From the NCBI GenBank assembly GCA_017405115.1, contig JAFRBA010000278.1, forward strand, positions 1 through 55,263: DNA of 55,263 bases. The letters are read 5' to 3'. Shown here piece by piece: positions 42,308 to 50,168 of the stretch. The notes under the pieces are model-generated. The model made no database searches and was not told the DNA's origin. It worked only from the letters and a program-made list of their open reading frames with translations. The stretch comes from Kiritimatiellia bacterium (lineage in GTDB: Bacteria > Verrucomicrobiota > Kiritimatiellia > RFP12 > UBA1067). Position 1 is the stretch's first letter, and each line of letters starts with the position of its first letter. Made by a program: the position numbers and the translations under genes.

Positions 42308-43630
42308 ATGGGATTTATGACTACTGCCAGTGTTGACTGCGGCGAATGGCGGCTCGGGCGCGAGATCGGGCGCGGCGCATACGGCGTCGTCTATGTCGCG
42401 GCAAACGGCAAGGGCGAACGCGCGGCGGTGAAAGTCTGCCGCCGCGACAACATCGGCGCGGAGCGCTACGGACGCGAACTGCGCGGCGCGAGGCTGTATA
42501 GGGCAATTCCTCAGCATGAGGGGCTCGTCCGCATGAGGGAGCTCGGCGAGGATGAATGGGGCTTCTACACTGTCATGGACCTTGCGGACGACGAGTTCGG
42601 CAGGCCTCTGGATTCACCGGAAGGCTACCGCCCGAAGACGCTCGCCAGCGTCATTGCAGGGGAAAAGGCGCTCTCGCTCAAGGAGTGCGTAAAGCTCGCG
42701 CTTTCGTTGGCGAATGGACTCGCCGCGCTTCAGCGCCACCACTTGCTACACCGCGACATAAAGCCCGAAAACGTGCTGTACGTCGGCGGGCGTCCGGTCC
42801 TTTCCGATCCTGGTCTTGTCATTGAGGAATCCGTCGCGGTGTCGACCGTCGGTACGCCCGTATATCTTCCGCCGGAAAGGAAGTTTACCGAGCCTGCAAG
42901 CGACATCTACTGCCTCGGCCTTACGCTGAAGGCCGCGAGCTTCGGCCGGCAGGTCGAGGATCTCGACAAGGGCCCGGCAATGGAGGCCGACACGGGCGCG
43001 GCGCTTTTCCCGGCGTGGTGGCGCATCCTTAACAAGGCGACCGATCCGACCCCATCCCGCCGCTACCAGTCCGCCAAGGCGCTGATCAAAGATCTCAAGC
43101 GACTTCGTGTCAAAATGGCGGTTGCCAGATTCGCGTGGATGTATAAAACGGCGATGGGGATTTCGTTCTTTGCCGCAATCGCATACGCATACGCGTCTTA
43201 TCGCGAAAGGAAGCAGTTAGAACCAGAAATCAAGCGTGTGAAGCAGTTTTTTGCAATTCAGCAGGCATTGAACGACTGTTCGTCGCAGGACGACGCGGCG
43301 TGGTCTTCGTTCTCTGGGTCGTACCATTGCCGAACGGACGAGTCCCACAAACAAAGGCTCAAGAGGGTAGAGGAGAAAGATCCTGTCAGGGCCGAGAGAA
43401 TGCGTGAGATCCTGAATCAAATGCTGGAAATCGACAGGAAAGGCGAGGAGAACAACCGGCGGATAAAAGCCCTGCGCGAGAAAAACAAGGATGGGGACAA
43501 GGCTGGCGCTTCAGAGAGGTATAACCAGGCGGAGCTGCTTTCCATGGAGAACGAGAAACTTGTAAGGGCGTGGCTGTCCCTCCTCGAGAGGTTTACATTG
43601 ATAGAAGACGAGTCCAAGTCGGACCGATAA
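42308..43630 (+). CDS. Membrane-bound eukaryotic-like Ser/Thr protein kinase
   Basis: 440 aa. Gly loop IGRGAYGVVY (about 20-29), catalytic Lys at 42 (AAVKV), HRD at 148-150 in LLHRDIKPENVL, and the metal-binding D167 in SDPG, where the usual DFG is changed to DPG. Activation and C-lobe motifs follow (GTPVYLPPERKF, SDIYCLGLTL). A single membrane segment (about 280-298, MGISFFAAIAYAYASY) is followed by about 140 residues of charged coiled coil rather than the usual extracellular sensor. The kinase is probably active despite the DPG change. It stands alone after the graspetide set; targets are unknown. Confidence 0.88.
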   Translation: MGFMTTASVDCGEWRLGREIGRGAYGVVYVAANGKGERAAVKVCRRDNIGAERYGRELRGARLYRAIPQHEGLVRMRELGEDEWGFYTVMDLADDEFGRPLDSPEGYRPKTLASVIAGEKALSLKECVKLALSLANGLAALQRHHLLHRDIKPENVLYVGGRPVLSDPGLVIEESVAVSTVGTPVYLPPERKFTEPASDIYCLGLTLKAASFGRQVEDLDKGPAMEADTGAALFPAWWRILNKATDPTPSRRYQSAKALIKDLKRLRVKMAVARFAWMYKTAMGISFFAAIAYAYASYRERKQLEPEIKRVKQFFAIQQALNDCSSQDDAAWSSFSGSYHCRTDESHKQRLKRVEEKDPVRAERMREILNQMLEIDRKGEENNRRIKALREKNKDGDKAGASERYNQAELLSMENEKLVRAWLSLLERFTLIEDESKSDR

Positions 43631-43663
43631 CATACAGCGCCTCTTGCGATGCATCTAAGGGGA

Positions 43664-43716
43664 TTTCGTCCGAAAAATGTGCACAGCATTGGACTCTTTC
43701 GTCCGAAAAATGTGCA
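43664..43716 (+). repeat. Two 20-bp direct repeats 33 bp apart
   Basis: TTTCGTCCGAAAAATGTGCA occurs at 43664-43683 and 43697-43716. Each contains the inverted pair TTTCG/CGAAA. They lie about 40 bp upstream of the transposase promoter -35; the 33-bp spacing equals that of the repeats at 12634 and 25626. Confidence 0.92.
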
Positions 43717-43754
43717 TGCATTGTCTATTTTCGGTTGAAAAACGCGAGCCTCGC

Positions 43755-43784
43755 TTGATTTCAGCGCGGCGGTTTTGGTATAAT
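43755..43784 (+). promoter_or_regulatory. Promoter of the RAYT gene, TTGATT - 18 bp - TATAAT
   Basis: TGG precedes TATAAT at 43779-43784. The first REP palindrome begins at the next base, so the transcript should start inside REP 1. A close copy of this promoter lies at 44967-44996. Confidence 0.8.
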
Positions 43785-43829
43785 TCCAAACATTGGAAAA
43801 ACGGTCTGACCGAAATTCCAATGTTTGGA
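43785..43829 (+). repeat. REP palindrome, copy 1
   Basis: A 45-bp element with arms CCAAACATTGGAA and TTCCAATGTTTGG around AAAACGGTCTGACCGAA, itself holding CGGTC/GACCG. It forms the 5' leader of the transposase gene. Confidence 0.95.
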
Positions 43830-43847
43830 GATGCGGAAAGGGGGAAT

Positions 43848-44936
43848 ATGGCTAATTCAAATACGCGGAACAAGGAACATGCGACTGTCCACCACCTGAT
43901 CAGTCGCATCGCTCATCGTGTATACTTTCTCAAGGAGTCCGAACGCATGGACTTCCTTGAGATTGTGCGCCGGGCTGCGGAGTTCGCGGGCATCAGGCTG
44001 CTTGGCTGGTGTGTTCTGGGAAACCATTTCCACATCCTCGTATTCCTGCCGTCTCCCGAGATGCTTGATGAGCAGGAGATAGTAAGGAGGTACGGCGTTC
44101 TCAATGGCAGGAACGCAGCGACGGCAATGGAGGCGACGTTCTCGCAGTGGCGACAGGAGGGCGAGGCGGGGGAACGTCGCGTCGAGGAATGGCTTGCCGG
44201 GCAGCTGCGAAGGATGTACAGTGTCGGCAGTTTCATGAAGATAGTGAAGCAGTGGTTCACGACAGAGTACAACAAGCGAAACGCCCACAAGGGGACGCTG
44301 TGGGAGTCCGTGTACTTCGACAGGGTTGTGCCGCAGGTGGAATCTGAGATGGCTAAGTGCCTTGGCTATATTCACCTGAACCCGATACGCGCTGCGGCCA
44401 CAGACAGGTTTGACGGATATCCGTGGAGCAGCTATGCTGCGTTCCGCAGAGGAGATCCAACGGCTGTCGCCGGAATGCGTTTTGTATATGGGGCGGACAC
44501 GCCGCTTGACGAGATTGCGCGGTGCCATGAGGAACTGATGGCGGCGCTACTCGAGGAGGAGAAGTTGCGGAGGGCGGAGGAGATCGCGAGGAAGAGGGCC
44601 GCAGGATACGAGGTGCCGGCGGACCATCTGACCACCGAGGCGATGATAGCGCAGTGCGCCGCGCACATCGCAGAGGTGCAGAAGGCGTCGATGGAGCTTC
44701 GTTGCGCACGGGATGGCGAACATAGGAGGGCGGTGAGAAGCGGATTGCGCGACGAAGAGGTGCTTGCTGCGCTGAGAGTTGATCCGGGGATGGATGTCCC
44801 GCTTTTGGCGGAAAGGAAGAAGATGAGCTTGAGCATGGCGTATCTTGTCGTGGGACGCCTGAAGAAGCGGGGGCTGCTTGAAAGAGACAGGAAACGAAGG
44901 TGCTGGGTTTTTCCAAACATTGGAAAAACGGTCTGA
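43848..44936 (+). CDS. REP-associated tyrosine transposase (RAYT, Y1/HUH family) with C-terminal winged helix
   Basis: 362 aa from ATG 43848, preceded by GGAAAGGGGG; longer in-frame starts would read through REP 1. HUH nuclease signature HFH in LLGWCVLGNHFHILVFLP, catalytic Tyr in FMKIVKQWFTTEYNKRN, then GTLWESVYFDRVV and LGYIHLNPIRAAATDRFDGYPWSSY, all typical of TnpA-REP proteins. These nick single-stranded DNA at REP hairpins and are domesticated IS200/IS605 relatives. An unusual C-terminal extension of about 110 residues has a winged-helix look (VPLLAERKKMSLSMAYLVVGRLKKRGLLERD). The last eight codons (FPNIGKTV) and stop are part of REP copy 2. Confidence 0.93.
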   Translation: MANSNTRNKEHATVHHLISRIAHRVYFLKESERMDFLEIVRRAAEFAGIRLLGWCVLGNHFHILVFLPSPEMLDEQEIVRRYGVLNGRNAATAMEATFSQWRQEGEAGERRVEEWLAGQLRRMYSVGSFMKIVKQWFTTEYNKRNAHKGTLWESVYFDRVVPQVESEMAKCLGYIHLNPIRAAATDRFDGYPWSSYAAFRRGDPTAVAGMRFVYGADTPLDEIARCHEELMAALLEEEKLRRAEEIARKRAAGYEVPADHLTTEAMIAQCAAHIAEVQKASMELRCARDGEHRRAVRSGLRDEEVLAALRVDPGMDVPLLAERKKMSLSMAYLVVGRLKKRGLLERDRKRRCWVFPNIGKTV

Positions 44937-44956
44937 CCGAAATCCCAATGTTTGGA
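44912..44956 (+). repeat. REP palindrome, copy 2 (overlaps the RAYT stop)
   Basis: Differs from copy 1 by one base in the right arm (CCCAATG for TCCAATG). The transposase stop codon TGA at 44934-44936 is the centre of its GGTCTGACC core. Confidence 0.95.
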
Positions 44957-44966
44957 ATTGGGTCGC

Positions 44967-44996
44967 TTGATTTGGGCGAGGAGGTTTTGGTATAAT
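44967..44996 (+). promoter_or_regulatory. Copy of the RAYT promoter, TTGATT - 18 bp - TATAAT
   Basis: Shares TCGCTTGATTT, a GGTTTTGG block and TATAATTC with the promoter at 43755-43784. It faces REP 3 and the downstream operon. Confidence 0.75.
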
Positions 44997-45016
44997 TCGT
45001 GGTGTTCTGCGAGGAA

Positions 45017-45061
45017 TGCAAACATTGGAAAAACGGTCTGACCGAAATTCTAATGTTTGGA
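45017..45061 (+). repeat. REP palindrome, copy 3
   Basis: Same 45-bp element with two changes (GCAAAC at the left end, CTAATG in the right arm). It lies 21 bp after the duplicated promoter. No convincing gene is present between it and 45347. Confidence 0.93.
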
Positions 45062-45346
45062 AGCCGAAGCGGAGCGATAGATTTCCCGCGCAGGCGGCGG
45101 AGTCGACCGGCCTCCTGCGGACATGGGAAGCGTCGCAAGAAAGCCTGAGAACTTCGCTTGTAAAGGCGCACAGAAGGGTGACTGCCCTCAAAATGCAGTT
45201 TGCCTCCTTCGGTGTATCTTTACGGGCTCTCTCAGGCGCCTCATGCGATGCATCGGAGGAGGTTTCCGTTTTCCGCCCCCGCCGATGTCTGGAAAGGATC
45301 GCAAGCTTCGAGGAAGACGAAAGAGTAAGAATCGAGCAAAAGGAGC

Positions 45347-45565
45347 ATGGCAATGAGAGCAAGCACAAGTACAAAGTCTTGTTCTGGGCGTGGTAGCGCA
45401 GGCAAGGCGGCAATGGTGTAAGCAAAGTGCAGCACAAAGCAGAAGGCCAAGTGGAAAGTCGTTAATGGCAAGGTTGAAGTTTCGACTGGTGACTACAGCA
45501 TTGAAGACCTCAAGGCGATTTTAAAGAGAGTGCAAAATAAAGATTTCTCACGTAGACTAGGTTAG
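45347..45565 (+). pseudogene. Small basic ORF with in-frame TAA stop
   Basis: ATG 45347 follows AAAGGAG closely. The frame gives 24 codons, a TAA at 45419-45421, then 47 coding-like codons in the same frame (KQKAKWKVVNGKVEV, then STGDYSIEDLKAILKRVQNKDF) to TAG 45563-45565. The second part reads like a real conserved tail. It may be a decayed small gene, a recoded one or a sequencing error. Family unknown. Confidence 0.4.
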
Positions 45566-45585
45566 GTGTTGACAAAGGAGCAAAG

Positions 45586-46017
45586 ATGTATTCGAACGAA
45601 CGCAGGTTCAAAGCACTGGACTTTCTCTTGGATTATTCCAAGGGAACATTGTGGTGGGTGCATAATCGGATATGGAACGAAAAGATCCCTGATTTTATTT
45701 GGAAGAAAAACAGCAAGCATCATCCTGGTCTTTCGATAGCACGAAAGAAGACGACTGGTCTTTACAGCATGATTCCGATGCTAATAGGCACTTCGCGTAA
45801 CCCTTCAGGCCAAAATGTTCTGTCGGTGCGGCATCTAAGCCCCGAAGGTTCCGCACATCACGACAGGCCCAGTTATTTCCCTGTATTGCGTCCGTATCCG
45901 CTTCGGTTCAACGACTTCGGATGTGCGGATGGGATCACGCAGAATGCCACCAAATCACGCCTTGAACGCGACGAGATGCAACGACTGGACGTGTTGTTAA
46001 GCGGGAAGGAAGTGTGA
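45586..46017 (+). CDS. Unknown small protein, possibly PemK/MazF-like
   Basis: 143 aa after AAAGGAG. The stretch KKNSKHHPGLSIARKKTTGLYSMIPMLIGTS has the His-Pro-Gly-Leu and small beta-strand pattern seen in PemK/MazF-like toxins, but similarity is weak and no antitoxin of a known type is adjacent. It begins the four-gene set that runs up to cas13, with 1 bp to the next gene. If it is a PemK-like RNase it would act on mRNA; this is a guess. Confidence 0.45.
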   Translation: MYSNERRFKALDFLLDYSKGTLWWVHNRIWNEKIPDFIWKKNSKHHPGLSIARKKTTGLYSMIPMLIGTSRNPSGQNVLSVRHLSPEGSAHHDRPSYFPVLRPYPLRFNDFGCADGITQNATKSRLERDEMQRLDVLLSGKEV

Positions 46018-46018
46018 A

Positions 46019-47017
46019 ATGGCTCATACTAAAGAAGATAACGCTCGCAGACTCAATGCGTGGAACGTTTGGAAAGACGTGTGCTGGGTACATGGCATCG
46101 GCAAGCCACGGGGTGATTTACCGATTGTTGGCACCAAAGAGGATGAGGAAATACTTTCTAAAATGATTGAGAATGCGTTTAGGCGCAAACTCTCGCCTTA
46201 TGCACGACATTTCCAAGACAAAGATGGTGAGGGTCGCGATCCGTTTGCTGATGTTGACTTCGCTCAGGAGTTCGATGGAGCCCTAGCAGAATACGAAGTG
46301 GGCGAGAGGTACAAGAAAGGACACCATGGAGAGGCTGGCTATCTGCGCAAGGCGAAGGCATGGAAGGACGATGTGTGGGCCGCCGTGGCCAAGAGTGACG
46401 ATCCACCGCTGAAAGTCATAATTGGGAAATTGCTGGGGCACACCGGTGTGATTAACCAAGTGGTGGAGGAATGGCTTCTTACTAATTATTCAGCGCATTT
46501 CAAAGGCGAAGGTATGCTTGTGCTCGACAAGTCGCGAGATGCCGAGACTCACGAGAAGGCCGATGACAGTGGCGTGGAAGGTTTTGAGCTGGTTGCCATG
46601 AATGCGATAAGTCCAGACAAGGCTGTGGAGGCCGAAACAGAGGACGAATGGACGAGTGACGACGGAGAATCGATAAATGTCCCGGCTCAGTGGATCGAGG
46701 AGCTGGAAAAAGCATTGTCGCCAAGAATGTGCTGTCTAGTGCTTGCAAATGTCAATGGAATAAAGATATATGCGGACAACGACGTCCTCTCGGCATTGGG
46801 CGTGGGCAAGACGACTGCGGCCAATGAGCTGAAAAAGCTAGAGGATGATCCAATGGCGATTCTCGGAAGGCTCAACGCAGAGTTGCGGGAGTGGTTGCTC
46901 ATTGATGCCTCCGGTACGAAATATTTCTTGCGGTGGATAAAAAAGCGTTGCCAGTTGGAAAAAGCAGGAGATATTATCTTATCTAGGATAGCGTTGAAAG
47001 AGAAGACCGCAGAGTGA
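46019..47017 (+). CDS. Unknown protein, possible sigma-factor-like regulator
   Basis: 332 aa, GGAAGG before the ATG. The first half is helical with FAQEFDGALAEYEVGERYKKGHHG, then LRKAKAWKDDVWAAVAKS and VIIGKLLGHTGVINQVVEEWL. The C-terminal part contains a possible helix-turn-helix (VLSALGVGKTTAANELKKL) after LSPRMCCLVLANVNGIKI. The order resembles sigma region 2 and 4, but I cannot confirm it. Between the halves is an acidic linker (EAETEDEWTSDDGES). It is packed 1 bp after the PemK-like gene and 12 bp before the next. Confidence 0.5.
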   Translation: MAHTKEDNARRLNAWNVWKDVCWVHGIGKPRGDLPIVGTKEDEEILSKMIENAFRRKLSPYARHFQDKDGEGRDPFADVDFAQEFDGALAEYEVGERYKKGHHGEAGYLRKAKAWKDDVWAAVAKSDDPPLKVIIGKLLGHTGVINQVVEEWLLTNYSAHFKGEGMLVLDKSRDAETHEKADDSGVEGFELVAMNAISPDKAVEAETEDEWTSDDGESINVPAQWIEELEKALSPRMCCLVLANVNGIKIYADNDVLSALGVGKTTAANELKKLEDDPMAILGRLNAELREWLLIDASGTKYFLRWIKKRCQLEKAGDIILSRIALKEKTAE

Positions 47018-47029
47018 AGGAGTTTGCAA

Positions 47030-48049
47030 ATGGACAGAAATGAATTAAATGATGTTCGCCAAAAGTCTATACATGGGTTCTTTACCCAGTATGCCATAAG
47101 GCGGAAGTTGATGAAAACGACTTTTGACGAGACGGTCACTTCGACCACGCCGGAAGAAAACGATGCGGCCCGGAAGGAATGTGCACGGCATGTTCGTCCA
47201 TTCGATCAGGAGATTGCGACAGGGCAGATTAGGATGTTGTCTGGCATGGAGCGCCCCACATACGTGCTTGTGGCGAGACGATGGGATGAAAGGTCTTGGC
47301 TGGTGATTCCATTCTCCGACTATTCAAACCCGGCTACAGAGATGGAGCTTAAAGCGCGAATCGACGGTGGGGTTGGTCTTCGGGTTTTGCAGCTGTGGAA
47401 TGCGCGTTCGCTGTTCGAAGAATCTCTATCCAAGAGCTGGATTGTCCACGCCTTTAGCGATGTTGAACTTGAGGATGCCGTTAGCGCCTGGAAATGGTCT
47501 GTTGGTGTCGGGGAACTCACCGAAAACCAGATTGCACGAACTGGGTTGCCGATTATGCGTCGCGATGATCCGCGCGTCGAATACGAAAATTATGAACTTG
47601 CCAACTTCGCCGAACTCGATGCTGAGGATATGGCATTGGCCAATCGACTGTCCTGGTTGGCGCAGGTGGGCGAGGCACTGAAGGGACAGTCGCTTGTGCC
47701 GTTTAGGGAATCTTCTGTGTTCGAGTCTGACTATGCGTTTGCGGCGGAGAACTCGAAGGCTCCGGTCAGCGCGAACTGCAGAGTTGACGGGCTGGGCGGC
47801 GTGGTGCTTGTGCGGTACGTTCCAGCAGACAATCATCTCATGTTGCGCGTGTTTGGCTTGGACGGCAATCGGTCGCAGGCTCTGGACGGCTGGGGCGTAT
47901 TCGGGAAAGACGCAAAATTGCTTGGCATGGTCGAGGGTGCGACGTTCGCCTGCGAAGTTCCAGATGGATTTGACGGCGTCCTAACCTTGGTCGACGAGGA
48001 TGGTGGCGTCCATCCGCTTCGCGGCGGCGACGAGTCCTCCGAAAGTTGA
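47030..48049 (+). CDS. Unknown protein of the cas13-upstream module
   Basis: 339 aa from ATG 47030, with GAAGGAG 7 bp upstream; TTG 47024 is less likely. The N-terminal half has a compact domain with RPTYVLVARRWDERSWLVIPFSDYSNPATEME and VLQLWNARSLFEESL, and the C-terminal 100 residues look beta-rich (GGVVLVRYVPADNHLMLRVFGLDG). There are no signal peptide, membrane segments or nuclease motifs. The IPFSDYSNPAT wording recalls the PemK/MazF-like strand pattern, weakly. Only 5 bp separate it from the Lon-like gene, so the set is one operon. Confidence 0.5.
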   Translation: MDRNELNDVRQKSIHGFFTQYAIRRKLMKTTFDETVTSTTPEENDAARKECARHVRPFDQEIATGQIRMLSGMERPTYVLVARRWDERSWLVIPFSDYSNPATEMELKARIDGGVGLRVLQLWNARSLFEESLSKSWIVHAFSDVELEDAVSAWKWSVGVGELTENQIARTGLPIMRRDDPRVEYENYELANFAELDAEDMALANRLSWLAQVGEALKGQSLVPFRESSVFESDYAFAAENSKAPVSANCRVDGLGGVVLVRYVPADNHLMLRVFGLDGNRSQALDGWGVFGKDAKLLGMVEGATFACEVPDGFDGVLTLVDEDGGVHPLRGGDESSES

Positions 48050-48054
48050 GTCAC

Positions 48055-50094
48055 ATGAACGAGCAGTTGTTGCTGGAGATAGCCGAAAGCAGACCTGAAA
48101 ACTTGCTTTTTGCGAGTTCGGACGCGCTTGTTGCGCTTGCGCGCGATCGCGACATGTCGCCGGACATACGTCGTGCCGTGATTGCCGAACTGCTCGTGCG
48201 CTGGTGCCTTTCGAAGGCCAAAGAGGACTCTATGGGCCTTGAGCCGCTTTTGGGAAAAGCCTGGCGTCCGTTTGTCGATTGGTTTCGGTTCTGCCGCCCA
48301 TGTGCCAAGGCGCGCGCTTTGCCGGAAAGCGCCGATGCCTGGCCGGAACCGACTGGACTTCATGGTCTTGTGGCGGTCCTTCGCCGCCGCCTCGCTCGCC
48401 TTTTCTCCGCTGCCGGTTTTATTCCTGTCTGTCGTGGCAATGACGCCTGGTTTGTCCCGTTTCAGCTGACGGCCGACGCCAGGGGAGCCTATTGGAGCGA
48501 TGGCGAGGGAATCGCCGCCTGGCGCGATCCAGTGTGCCGGGCCCTGGTGGGGACGGACTTTGCCGGCATCCGGCTGCAGATGCGAAACGGTCCGGAGTTG
48601 AAGGGCGGCGTCAAGGGCAGCAGCCTGATACTGCCTGTGCGCATGGCGGCATTGCGCGGCAGGGAGAATGGTCTGCCGGAGTACGACGTACTGCAGGTTC
48701 TCGCTACGGGTTCGTTTGACGGCAGCTTCCATTTGGAAGACGTGGAGTTGCGCCCGAAGTTCGAGGCGATGAAGTCCCAGGGCCTCGATGCATTCATGAT
48801 TGGTCCCGATGTCCCAGGCGTGATTTCCGATGGCGAACGTGGATTTTGCCGGCTTGATGGCGGCATGGACGAACAAGGCGTGATGAAGGCGATACGAGAC
48901 CATCTTGAGCGCACTGAAGGCTGCTTGCACATGTCGCGCGACTATGTATTGCGTCGCCTGCCGGACATGATGACGCACGTCGACCGCGAGAACCATCATC
49001 GCTGGAACGAAGTCGCCGCGCAGTTGGAGCAGATGAAGGAGGCGGTGACCCGCCGAAGGAATCCGGGGGAATGGCTTGAGTTCATGTCGCTTCTCGCCAC
49101 TGCACTATGCCATGCAGGGCGCACGGATGATTCGCGAAAATGCACGTATGAGGCCCTAGAGTTTGCCAAGAGGAACGGCTTTGCCGCCAAAGCCCTGCGC
49201 CTGCAGGTGATGGCCGCCGTCAATGCGCAGGACATGGGAGAGGTCGAAGAGTACAGGACATTGGCGGCAGGACTTGAGGAAGAGCTGAAATCCTTCTCCG
49301 GGCCGGAGAGGGACGACCTTCTCATGCGATTCCACGGCACTGCCGCCCAGATGCACGCATTCGGAGTAGTGCATGGAATTGATGGATTCTCGGGGTCTGC
49401 GGCGGTGTGTCACGCCGAGAAGGCCATAGATGCCGCGGAGGCCATCGCCAATGCGGCAGACCCTGATGCGAAGGACGAGGCCGAGAGCAATGTAGCTCAA
49501 GACCTAAACTACAGGCATCTGCTCTTTGCGCTTTTCGACCCGGGGTCGGGTGACGAGAGGAGTGCTTTCGACGAGGCCAGCGAACAGTTAAACAACATTT
49601 CTTCCGCGAATTCCGTCCGCAACAACCGCTACCACCAGATGCGGCAGAAGTCGCTTGCGTACTTCAATGCGTGGCGGAACGGCGCGGCCGTTCCAGGCTC
49701 TTCGGAAAGGGCTGCCGTTCGGTTGCCTGCACCGCCGGAGGCGGAGGGCTGGCTCGTTGCGGCGAACCGGCGACATCTTGGCGCATTGGCCGCTGCGGCA
49801 GACGACGCGGATGAGGCGGCGAAATGCTTTGCCGAAGGCGATAAGGCGTTGCCGCTTGACGCATGCTGGGCGCCAGTGCTCGGGTCTACCCGTCTCGCGT
49901 CGCTAGTGCAGGCGTCATGCTCGCTGACGGCATGTGGCAAAAAGGATGAGGCCGGCATGTATGCAAAAGCCGCAGAAGAAACCTATTTGAGGTTCGGCCA
50001 ATCGAAGCTCTTCGGCGTGATCCATGCGGAGAAGTGGATGGAGGCCCTCCGCGCATCGGCCGATCCGCGTGCGCTGCCGGCGTTTTATTACTGA
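48055..50094 (+). CDS. Lon/S16-protease-like domain fused to a helical (TPR-like) repeat tail
   Basis: 679 aa from ATG 48055. Residues about 180-255 align with the Lon proteolytic domain: VKGSSLILPVRMAALRGREN for the Lon DGPSAGIAM region, VLATGSFDG for the Lon MTGEITLRG region, and LRPKFEAMKSQGLDAFMIGP for the Lon GLKEKLLAAHRGGIKTVLIP region. Ser190 and Lys235 fall on the Lon catalytic Ser-Lys dyad, with 45 residues between them against 43 in E. coli Lon. No AAA+ ATPase domain precedes it. Residues about 300-670 are alpha-helical with TPR-like periodicity (WLEFMSLLATALCHAGRTDDSRKCTYEALEFAK). It ends 74 bp before cas13. A protease switched by a partner or ligand is a reasonable model; catalytic activity is unproven. 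Confidence 0.62.
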   Translation: MNEQLLLEIAESRPENLLFASSDALVALARDRDMSPDIRRAVIAELLVRWCLSKAKEDSMGLEPLLGKAWRPFVDWFRFCRPCAKARALPESADAWPEPTGLHGLVAVLRRRLARLFSAAGFIPVCRGNDAWFVPFQLTADARGAYWSDGEGIAAWRDPVCRALVGTDFAGIRLQMRNGPELKGGVKGSSLILPVRMAALRGRENGLPEYDVLQVLATGSFDGSFHLEDVELRPKFEAMKSQGLDAFMIGPDVPGVISDGERGFCRLDGGMDEQGVMKAIRDHLERTEGCLHMSRDYVLRRLPDMMTHVDRENHHRWNEVAAQLEQMKEAVTRRRNPGEWLEFMSLLATALCHAGRTDDSRKCTYEALEFAKRNGFAAKALRLQVMAAVNAQDMGEVEEYRTLAAGLEEELKSFSGPERDDLLMRFHGTAAQMHAFGVVHGIDGFSGSAAVCHAEKAIDAAEAIANAADPDAKDEAESNVAQDLNYRHLLFALFDPGSGDERSAFDEASEQLNNISSANSVRNNRYHQMRQKSLAYFNAWRNGAAVPGSSERAAVRLPAPPEAEGWLVAANRRHLGALAAAADDADEAAKCFAEGDKALPLDACWAPVLGSTRLASLVQASCSLTACGKKDEAGMYAKAAEETYLRFGQSKLFGVIHAEKWMEALRASADPRALPAFYY

Positions 50095-50168
50095 CGATTT
50101 CGTGCAAGAGGCGGAAACGGCGAGGAACCGCAGCTTATAAACGATAGGAACCAAGAAAGGAAAAGACG

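Noticed and set aside
45016..45396. 126-codon open frame starting in REP copy 3
   Set aside because: Its first codons are REP sequence, no ribosome site is present, and a second frame competes over the same bases; left as noncoding.
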